Shown here in pieces: positions 42,844 through 51,200 of a stretch of DNA of 64,000 nt (position 1 is its first letter; each line of letters opens with the position of its first letter). Where the stretch lies: positions 2,787,850-2,851,849 of the forward strand of contig CP050848.1 in assembly GCA_014873095.1 (NCBI GenBank). Reading direction: 5' to 3'. The notes under the pieces are model-generated. The model made no database searches and was not told where the DNA came from. It saw only the letters and a program-made list of their open reading frames with translations. The position numbers and the translations under genes were made by a program. This DNA comes from Planctomycetales bacterium ZRK34. GTDB taxonomy: Bacteria > Planctomycetota > Phycisphaerae > Phycisphaerales > Zrk34.

Positions 42844-42954
42844 CTTTTGCCGAGGCCACGCGGGGCGCCACGCGCTCCCCTTCGGGTCGCGGCTAAACGG
42901 TCGATTCAATGTGAACGACGACACGGCGCCCGCTGTGTATCTGATTCATCCGTT

Positions 42955-44433
42955 TTATGCCTCGATGCCCGGTGTCGGCGTATCGGGGTATTGCATGCGC
43001 TCGACTTGCAGGCTGGCCACCGTGTCGGTGCAGTAATCCGTGGCGAAGTATCCGCTGGGGCGGTGATTACCCGAGCGGCCGACCCCGCCGAAGGGCAGGC
43101 GGCCCGACGCACCGGTCGTCGGGCGGTTCCAGTTGATCAGTCCCGCACGGATGTGAGCTGCGAAGTGGTCGAACGCAGCGCGATCGTCGCTGAATAATCC
43201 CGCGACCAGGCCGAAGCGGGTGTTGTTCGCTTCGTCGATGGCGGCATCGAGGTCGGCCGTGCGGATGATCTGCGCCAGCGGGCCGAAGCATTCTTCATCG
43301 GGTCGATCCACCGCGCCGGTCACGTCGACGATGCCTGGCGTGACAAAACTGCCGGCCCGGTCGCACCGCGTCATCGAAAGCAACGCCTCGCCGCCGCGAT
43401 CGATCATCGCCTGCTGATCATTCAGCAGTTTCCGGGCTGCCGCTTCGCTGATGACCGGGCCGATGAATGGCTCGGGCTCGTCGCTGTATCGACCGATGCG
43501 GATGCACTGGGTCATGTGCGCCAATGCATCGATAAACGCATCGCCGCCGGCGCCGGTCGGCACGATGACGCGCCGGGCGCAGGTGCAGCGCTGACCGGCC
43601 GTGATAAAACACGACTGTACCGCATGATAAGCCGCGGCATGGTAGTCACCGACGCCGTGAACAATCAGCGGGTTGTTTCCACCAAGCTCGAGGGCGAGCA
43701 TCTTTTCAGGTCGATCAGCCAGTGCCCGTGATATCGTCACGGCGGTGCGGTAGCTGCCGGTGAACAGAACACCGTCGTGACCGTCGTGATTGACGAGCGC
43801 CGCGCCCGTTTCGCCGGCGCCCTGCACGAGGTTGATCACGCCCGGCGGAAGCCCCGCATCATGCCACAGCTCGATCGTCTGTTGGGCGACCAGCGGCGTC
43901 AGTTCCGAGGGTTTGAACACGATACTGTTGCCGGCGAGCAGGGCGGGGACGATATGCCCGTTGGCCACGTGCCCGGGAAAGTTGAACGGCCCGAACACGG
44001 CCAACACACCCAGCGGGCGATAGCGCATCTGGCCGCGGGCGCTCGGCAGATCAATGGCCGTCGGCGTCGGCGGGCGGCGCTGGTGATACGCCTGAATCGA
44101 CAGCGGAATTTTGCCGATCATCGCGGCGACTTCGGTGAGTGATTCCCAGTGAGGCTTGCCGGTTTCGATGCTGATGGTTTCGGCAAGCTCGTCGCGATGT
44201 GATTCGAGTTGCTGCTTGAAGCGTTCGATCACGGCAGTGCGATCATCAACGCCGAGCGCGGCCCACGCGGGTTGCGCCCGGCGGGCTGCTGTGACCGCAT
44301 GATCGACCCTTTCCGGGGTCGCCGCGTGCCCGATCCAGCAGGGCTCGCCGGTGGCCGGGTCATGCGAGACGAACGATTCACCTTCGCCGTCAAGCCATTG
44401 GCCGTCGATGTAATGACCGAGTGATTCGCTCAT
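42955..44433 (-). CDS. astD: Succinylglutamate-semialdehyde dehydrogenase
   Basis: A 492-residue NAD-dependent dehydrogenase that oxidises N-succinylglutamate 5-semialdehyde, the fourth step of the arginine succinyltransferase (AST) pathway. The ALDH fold is complete: FGPFNFPGHVANGHIVPAL, the nicotinamide loop FTGSYRTA, catalytic Glu in LELGGNNPL and the nucleophile Cys in FITAGQRCTCARR. Start 44433 gives the usual AstD N-terminus (HYIDGQWLDGEGE). Last gene of the operon, 22 bp after astA. The pathway context removes most doubt about substrate. Confidence 0.93.
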   Translation of the reverse strand: MSESLGHYIDGQWLDGEGESFVSHDPATGEPCWIGHAATPERVDHAVTAARRAQPAWAALGVDDRTAVIERFKQQLESHRDELAETISIETGKPHWESLTEVAAMIGKIPLSIQAYHQRRPPTPTAIDLPSARGQMRYRPLGVLAVFGPFNFPGHVANGHIVPALLAGNSIVFKPSELTPLVAQQTIELWHDAGLPPGVINLVQGAGETGAALVNHDGHDGVLFTGSYRTAVTISRALADRPEKMLALELGGNNPLIVHGVGDYHAAAYHAVQSCFITAGQRCTCARRVIVPTGAGGDAFIDALAHMTQCIRIGRYSDEPEPFIGPVISEAAARKLLNDQQAMIDRGGEALLSMTRCDRAGSFVTPGIVDVTGAVDRPDEECFGPLAQIIRTADLDAAIDEANNTRFGLVAGLFSDDRAAFDHFAAHIRAGLINWNRPTTGASGRLPFGGVGRSGNHRPSGYFATDYCTDTVASLQVERMQYPDTPTPGIEA

Positions 44434-44455
44434 GGTTGGTCCTGCCGGGTCGCGG

Positions 44456-45478
44456 CTAAACGGGTTTGAGCGTGGCGAAACGTACGGGGTCGTCGATGGA
44501 CACATCGAGGGCGATCGCCGTGTCGCGCGGGAGCGTGACGGTATCGCCTTCGATCGTCAGCGTGGTTTTACAAGCCCGGAAATCACGCCGGGCGTTGGAG
44601 ATCACGTAGTCGACGCTATCGGTCGGCTCGTCAATGAGTTTGCCGACGGGCAGGTGTTTGGAGCGGTGTACCGTGCGGATCTCATCGCGGGGGCACTGCA
44701 TCACGGGACCGGCTTCGAAGATGTCGACCATGTTGGAGAAGATGAAACCCTCGGACTCGAGCATGGCGAGGGCAGGTTTGGTTTTTTCGTGTACCTGCGC
44801 GATGACAGCCTGCGCTTCGGGCGGCAGCAGGGGAATGTAGATCGGATGCGACGGCATGAGGTCGCCGATGAACTGCTTATTGACGATGCTCAGATAGTCG
44901 GCCTTGGGGAAGTCGAGGTCGAAGAAATGTTTGCCGAGCGCATCCCAGAAGGGGCTTTGGCCGCGATCGTCGACGACGCCGCGCATTTCGGCGATGACGA
45001 CGGGATCGAACAGGTCGGGGTGTTCGGCGATGAAGAGGAATCGCGCCAGCGACAGCACCCGGCCGGTTCCGCCGCCGCGTACATCGGGGTGAAGGAACAG
45101 CGAGCCGATTTCACACGGGCCGTCGTGATCGGTGACCAGGTGCAGGGCGTCGACGGTTTTACGGACGCCGAGCGTTTTGGATTCGTGGACGGTGGTTTCG
45201 ATGCGGTAGGCGTAGAAGGGTTCAAATCCGCCGACTTTGGAGACGATGCCGCAGGTGCCGACGAGGGTCTGAGCGTCGGTGTCTTCCATCACGAAGAGGT
45301 AAGCTTCGCCGCGTGGTTTGGCCCCGTCGAGCACGGCGAAGGCGTGTTGCGACTCTTCGATGCGATGGGCCAGCAGATCGCGATCGCGCGGGAGCGTGGT
45401 CAGCCCGAACTGCGTGAAATGCGACAACGCCAGCAGCGCATCAAGATCATTCGGTGACACGGGGCGCAACACGAGCAT
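44456..45478 (-). CDS. astA: Arginine/ornithine N-succinyltransferase
   Basis: A 340-residue GNAT-related enzyme that moves succinyl from succinyl-CoA to the alpha-amino group of arginine or ornithine. Family hallmarks: LRPVSPNDLDALLALS at the start, EIGSLFLHPDVRGGGTGRVLS for CoA binding, FWDALGKHFFDLDFPKADYL and MPSHPIYIPLLP. Length is as usual for AstA. 24 bp separate it from astC and 22 from astD. Some homologues prefer ornithine, which matters because no succinylarginine dihydrolase is in the operon. Confidence 0.94.
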   Translation of the reverse strand: MLVLRPVSPNDLDALLALSHFTQFGLTTLPRDRDLLAHRIEESQHAFAVLDGAKPRGEAYLFVMEDTDAQTLVGTCGIVSKVGGFEPFYAYRIETTVHESKTLGVRKTVDALHLVTDHDGPCEIGSLFLHPDVRGGGTGRVLSLARFLFIAEHPDLFDPVVIAEMRGVVDDRGQSPFWDALGKHFFDLDFPKADYLSIVNKQFIGDLMPSHPIYIPLLPPEAQAVIAQVHEKTKPALAMLESEGFIFSNMVDIFEAGPVMQCPRDEIRTVHRSKHLPVGKLIDEPTDSVDYVISNARRDFRACKTTLTIEGDTVTLPRDTAIALDVSIDDPVRFATLKPV

Positions 45479-45502
45479 GAGCGTTCTCCGTGTGATGATG
45501 AA

Positions 45503-46906
45503 TTATAGCTTGGCGGCGACCTTTTCGAGCGCCTTTTCAAGTCGTTCGCACACGGTGTCGATCTGCTGGTCGGTGATGACGGCGAAGGGTGGAAGCATGC
45601 GGATGCGTGCCGGGTCGGCCCCGGCGAGAAAGGCGATGACGCCTTCGTCGTACAGCGCAGCGAGGGTTTGTTTTGTCAGCTCGGGGCTGCCGTCGAAGGC
45701 GGTGAAGGCGATCATGCCGCCGAGCCCGTGGGGGCCGGTGATCCAGTCGGGGTGGCGCTTGTGCAGGCAATGAAAATGGTGGATGAATCGCTGATGGATT
45801 TGTGCGATGCGGCCGTCGGGGCCGTGGTACTTACCACGCCGCAGATGATTCATGATGCATTGGGCGGCGCGGATGGAAGACGAAGCGCCGGTGAAGGTTT
45901 GGCTGATCAGCCCGGGCCGGGGGATGTATTGATCGCTGAAGAGCGTGGCGCAGACCTGCGTGAGCTTGCCGACGGTGATGACATCGACGCACTGGGCGAG
46001 GTCGAAGGTTTGAAACCCGAACAGTTCGGTGGTGCGGCCGAAGGTTTGAATCTCATCGACGAAGACGGCGATGTTGTTCTGCTTGAGCACATCGATCAGC
46101 GCGATGAAAAAGTCATGATCGCCGACGTTGAACCCGCCTTCGCCCTGCACCAGTTCGAGGCACATGCAGGCGTGGCGACAGGGGTGGCGGTGTATGGCGT
46201 CTTTGAGGGCGTTGACGGCGCGGTCAGTTGAGCCGGCGGGGTCGGCGGGATCGAAAAAGGGAATGTAGTCGACGCCGATCGTCAGCGGCAGGCCCTGGCG
46301 ATTGGCGGCCTTGTCGGTGATCGTCGACAGGGCGAGCGTGCGACCCATGAAGCAATGCTCAAAGGCAAGCACTCGGTCGGCGGGGTAGTGTTTTTGGAAG
46401 ATGAGTTTGAGGGCATTTTCGTTGGCCATCGCGCCGCTGGTGGTGATGAAGCAATGGCGGAGGTTGGAACCGGCTTCGATGGCGGCGTCGACGAATTGCT
46501 GACAGAGCGATTCGGATTCGAGGTTCTGTTGGAGATTGCCCTGCATGATGGTGTCGCGCAGGGCGGCGTCGATGGCGGCGCTTACGAGGTCGGGGTGTGA
46601 ATGCCCGAAACAGTGAACGCCGATGCCGGTGATCATGTCGTACTTGACCGAGCCGTCGCCGAGTTCGACCAGGGCGCCGGCGCCGAGCCCGCTGCCGAGG
46701 TAGGGGTAGTACAGCCCGCCGCCGCGGAGATCGGCGAAGGCGGCGAGTTGCTGTTGATAGTCGGCGACGAGGGCGTTGATCGGCGGGGCGGGGTCGGTGA
46801 GTTCGGCCTGGTGATCGCGCAGGGCCTGAAGCATCAGTTGTCGGGCCTGGGTGATACGGGGGTCATCGAAGAGGGATTGGGCGCGTGTGGCAGACTGGTC
46901 GGACAT
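45503..46906 (-). CDS. PLP-dependent aminotransferase, probable succinylornithine aminotransferase
   Basis: A 467-residue class III aminotransferase. PLP-site features are TTSGAMANENALKL, FVDEIQTFGRTTELF and the lysine in VITVGKLTQV. It is longer than the usual ~400-residue AstC/ArgD and has an N-terminal extension with LYYPYLGSGLGAGALVELGDG. In this operon it is expected to convert succinylornithine plus 2-oxoglutarate to succinylglutamate semialdehyde plus glutamate, so an astC role is inferred from position. Start 46906 lies 35 bp after the M20 gene's stop. Confidence 0.85.
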   Translation of the reverse strand: MSDQSATRAQSLFDDPRITQARQLMLQALRDHQAELTDPAPPINALVADYQQQLAAFADLRGGGLYYPYLGSGLGAGALVELGDGSVKYDMITGIGVHCFGHSHPDLVSAAIDAALRDTIMQGNLQQNLESESLCQQFVDAAIEAGSNLRHCFITTSGAMANENALKLIFQKHYPADRVLAFEHCFMGRTLALSTITDKAANRQGLPLTIGVDYIPFFDPADPAGSTDRAVNALKDAIHRHPCRHACMCLELVQGEGGFNVGDHDFFIALIDVLKQNNIAVFVDEIQTFGRTTELFGFQTFDLAQCVDVITVGKLTQVCATLFSDQYIPRPGLISQTFTGASSSIRAAQCIMNHLRRGKYHGPDGRIAQIHQRFIHHFHCLHKRHPDWITGPHGLGGMIAFTAFDGSPELTKQTLAALYDEGVIAFLAGADPARIRMLPPFAVITDQQIDTVCERLEKALEKVAAKL

Positions 46907-46941
46907 GGCAAACTCGCTGCGAGGACAGGTAACACCGAACG

Positions 46942-48168
46942 TCACACGTCAGGGAATTGTAGTGAACCTGTCGCTAAACGCATCATCAGCAATGCACTGA
47001 GTCGGGCACGCTCGGTCAGGGAGTCACATTCGAGATATTCATCGTCGGAGTGGATCGCACCGCCGCGCGGGCCGAGGGTGTCGAGATTCACCAGGCCGGC
47101 GGCGGCGAGGCGGTTGCCATCGCAGACACCGCCGGTGTCACGGAACGAAACGGGGATGTCGAGTTCGGCCCCGCAGTCGGCCAGTGCGTCGAGCATGTGC
47201 TGGTAGGCGGGTGTGATGGGTTTGGGCGGGGCGGCGAAGGAACCGTGCAGCGCGGTGGTGATGCCGTGGTGATTAGCGTCGTTCATGATCTGGCGCATGG
47301 CGGTGGTGATCTGCGACTGTTGTTTTGGCTCGAGGTAACGGACATTGAACCGGCACAGCGCCAGGTCGGGGACGACATTGACGGGCCCGCCGCCGAGGAG
47401 TTGGCCGATGTTGACGGTGATGCCGGCAGGGATGTCGGTGAGGCCGGCGAGTTGTGTGATGATGCGGCCGAGCGCGGCGGCGGCGTTGCGACCGTGGGCG
47501 AAGTCGCGACCGGCATGGGCGCTGCGGCCGTGGACGGTGAGTGTGAAATTACCCGAGCCTTTGCGGGCGGCGACGAAGCTGCCGTCTTCGAGGGTGGGCT
47601 CGTAGATCAGGCCGAGGTCGCACTCGCGGGCGGCGCGCATCAGCAGATCGCCGGAGGCGGGGGAGGCGATCTCTTCATCGGTGTTCAGCAGGATGTGCAG
47701 GCCGAGGTTGTCGGCGAGGCCGGAGCGCTCGAGGGCTTCGAGTGCGATGAGCATGACGGCGAGGCCGCCTTTGGCATCGGTGACGCCGGGACCGCGGAGG
47801 CGGGACTTGTCGAGGGCTTCGATGTGGTGTTCATCGGGGTCGCCTGCCGCGGGCGGGTAGACGGTGTCCAGGTGGATCGACAGGAGGATGCGGCGGGGGG
47901 CGTCGGGGCGGATGAGAATCGAGATGGCGGGCGCGACGTGTTGCTCAACGATTCGACCGGCGTCGTCGACCTGGCGATAGGGCGACAGATCGATGCGGCG
48001 ACATTCACCGCCGAGCGGTTTGAACGCAGCGGCGACGTCGGCGGCCAGGCGCTGGATGCCGGGAAGATTGTGGGTATAGGTATTGATGCGCGACCAGGCG
48101 GCGACTAAGCCCACCATGCGATCGCGTTGCGCATCGATCCACTGGAGTTGATCACCTATCGAGCCCAT
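46942..48168 (-). CDS. M20-family metallohydrolase, candidate succinylglutamate desuccinylase
   Basis: A 408-residue di-zinc hydrolase of the carboxypeptidase G2/ArgE group. Metal and catalytic residues: SIHLDTVYPP (His, Asp), GVTDAKGGLAVML (Asp), NTDEEIASP (Glu-Glu) and IYEPT; a His near the end (AIHSDDEYLE) completes the site. The dimerisation lid includes HGRSAHAGRDFAHGRNA. First gene of the operon. The normal last step, AstE, is missing here, so this enzyme may remove succinate from succinylglutamate. That is inference from context; a peptidase role cannot be excluded. Confidence 0.85.
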   Translation of the reverse strand: MGSIGDQLQWIDAQRDRMVGLVAAWSRINTYTHNLPGIQRLAADVAAAFKPLGGECRRIDLSPYRQVDDAGRIVEQHVAPAISILIRPDAPRRILLSIHLDTVYPPAAGDPDEHHIEALDKSRLRGPGVTDAKGGLAVMLIALEALERSGLADNLGLHILLNTDEEIASPASGDLLMRAARECDLGLIYEPTLEDGSFVAARKGSGNFTLTVHGRSAHAGRDFAHGRNAAAALGRIITQLAGLTDIPAGITVNIGQLLGGGPVNVVPDLALCRFNVRYLEPKQQSQITTAMRQIMNDANHHGITTALHGSFAAPPKPITPAYQHMLDALADCGAELDIPVSFRDTGGVCDGNRLAAAGLVNLDTLGPRGGAIHSDDEYLECDSLTERARLSALLMMRLATGSLQFPDV

Positions 48169-48248
48169 GGATTATTCAGCGTATCAGCCGTCACCCATGC
48201 AGACTATCTGGAAAACCCCAATGTCGCAGGTAATCAGTGATTCTCGGA

Positions 48249-51200
48249 TCACGCGGCGTGGTGTTTGGGGAAGCTGAGACTGGATTTGCCCTCATCGGCG
48301 GCGGCATTGCGCTGTGCGGAGCGGCACAGGGCGCCGAGCTCATCGCTCAGACGGCGGGCGGTGGTGACGGTTTCACTGAGCACGCTGAAGGCCCGGGCCG
48401 GGTCGACATCGGACTCGGAAGTATCGATGCGGATCGACTGGGCGAGTTCAGCGATGCGGCTGCGGGCGGCGTCGACACGCTGAGTCGTCTGCTGAGCGGC
48501 TTTCTGGCCTTCGGCGGTCAGGGCGTCGAAGCGCTCGGTCAGTCGCTTGATCAGCGGCGCGGCGGCGGCGTCGGCATCGGCGGCCAGGCGGTTGACGTGG
48601 TCGATGATCTGCTGCTGCGACTGGCGAACGATGGTGCGCACCTTCGGCGACAGCGATTCGACACGCGAGGTCAACTGCTGCTCGGCGGTGTCGATGGAGC
48701 CGGCGATCTGCTGCTGAAGTTCGGCGATGCGATCACGCACGGACTGCTCGGCGGCGGCGAGGGCTTCGGCGGCGGCGGGCTTGACCGTGCTGAGCTTCTG
48801 ATGCACCTGCTGCTCGAGCTGATCGATCATGCGGTCGCCGCCGCGACGCAGCTCGGCGATGCGCTGGGCGATCGATTCGTCGATGGCGGTGACGGCGGCG
48901 GCGATGTGCTGATCGGCCTGCTCGCCGCGGGAGTCGATGCGGCGGAGGATCGGCTCGATGGCGGCTTCGGCGTCGGCTTCGAGGCGGGCGATGCGATCGG
49001 TGATCACACGCTCGATGCCCGACAGCGATTCGTCGGCATCCTTGTCGAAGCGGTCGGCGAGCTCGGCGAGGCGTTCGCAGTTGGACTCGGCGTCGGCGTT
49101 GAGCTGCTGGTTGAACGCATCGTACTGACGCTTGAGCTGCAGCGCGATCGACTGCACCAACTCATCGACACGCTGCTGATGATTGCGGCGGCGGGATTCG
49201 ATTTCGGTGTCGATGGGCTTGAGGGCTTCGATGGCATCGTGACGCACGGTCAGAATGCGATCGGCGACGTCGTCGGCAAGCTGATCGGTGAATTCGGAGG
49301 TTTCACCGCGGGCGGCTTCGAAGCGCTCAGCCAGGCGGGCGTCGATGGATTCGGCGGCTTCATCGGCGCGGCGGCGATACTGCTCGAGCAGATCGTGCGC
49401 GGCGGTGAGCTTCTGACGCAGCGGTTCGTCGAGCGCCTCGGCGCTGCGACGGGCGCGGGTGAATGATTCGTCGACGGTTTCAGCGAGCTCACGGGTGACC
49501 TGCTCGGCCTCACTGCGAAACCCGGCAAGCTGCTGATCGAACGGCTCGGCGAGCGACTCGGCGGTGCGGGCGGCCCGTTCGGTCTGATCGTGAAGCTGCG
49601 ACTTGAGCATGTCCGACAGGCGCGACAGTTCACGACGGTAATCGGCAAGCTGCTGACGCATGGGCTCGGCGAGTTTCTCGGCTTCGACCTCGGCGTGTTG
49701 CATCGACTCGGTCAGACGCTTGTCGATGGCTTCGGCGAGCGCGTCGGCCTGCTGCTGCAGGGCGGCGAGGCGATCGGTCACGGGGCGATCGATGGCCAGG
49801 GCCTGCTGGCGGGCGTGGTCGAAGCTTTCACCGAGATGACGTTTGATGTCGTCGGCGAGCGAGGCGGCCCGCCGATCGAAATTTTCGAGCATCTGCTGGA
49901 TGGGTTCTTCGAGTGATTCGGCACGCTCGCGGGCCGACATGATGCGCTCATCGAGTTGAGTGGTGAGCACGGAGACGATGTGCTCAGCGCCGGCCTTGAG
50001 CTGGTCAAGCCGCTCAGCGAAGGGGGCTTCCAGTTCGTCGGCCTGCTGGCGGGCGGCGTGGTCCAACTGGTTGATGCGGTCGGCCATGGCGGCGGCGATC
50101 GCTTCGGTGCGATGCTGCATGTTGGCGATGCGGTGTTCTGACTCGGCGGTCAGGGCGTCGGTCTTTTCGGTGGTGTTGGCGATGACTTCGTCAAAACGAT
50201 CGGACGCCGCGGCGATCGCTTCGTCGGCCGCGTGGGCGAAGTCGTCAAGCTTCTGACGCAGCGGCTGACCGAGGGCGTCGGCACGGCGGCAGGCTTCGGC
50301 GTCGAGCTCATCAAAGTGCGTGTTGGCCCCGGCGATGAGCTTGTCGGTGCGGTCGGCGAAGTCGGCGAGCATGGGCGCCAGCGGCTCGGTGAACTCTGCG
50401 ATGCGGCGACGGGCGCTGTCGAGGGTGTTGTCGACATGCTGTGCAGCCTCGGCGGCGGCGATTTCAGCGCGGCGGCCGAGCGTTTCGATGGTTTCGTGCA
50501 GCGGGGCGGTGAATTCCGTAACGCGGAGATTGGCACCGTCGAGGGTTTTGTCGACATGCTGGGCGGCTTCGGCGGCGGAGGACTCAGCACGGCGGCCGAG
50601 CGTTTCGATGGTTTCATGCAGCGGAGCGGTGAATTCCGCAACGCGGTGGTTGGCATTGTCGAGTGTTTTGTCGACGTGCTGGGCAGCCTCGGCGGCGGCG
50701 GACTTTGCGCGGCGGCCGAGTGTTTCAATGGTTTCATGCAGCGGAGCGGTGAACGACTGAACCCGGCGGTCGGCGTCTTCGATGGCCGCATCGATCGACT
50801 CGACACCGGCGGCGATGTCGCGCTCGATCTGCTGACGCGAGGCGGCGGCGGTCTGCTCGGCGGCGTTCATCGAGTTGTCCAGCGAATCAGCCAGTCGGAT
50901 CGTCGCTTCACCGATGCGCTGCTCAGCGCGGTCGGCGGCAGCGTCGAGCTGCTGATCAATCTGTCGGCAGGCTTCGTCGGCCTGCTGGTGGGCCTGGGCG
51001 ACGGCTTCCTGCAGCGGCTGATTCAGTTCGGCGATGCGCTCGGCGCCGCGGGCGACGACTTCATCGGCCTCGGCGCGAAGCTGATCGATCTTCGCCAGCG
51101 ACGGGGCGATGGCGTCCTCGGCCCGGTCGGCCGCGGTGTCGATGCGCTCGGTGATCTGCGACACGACCTGCCCGGCCTTGCTGCGCAGATGATCGATCCG

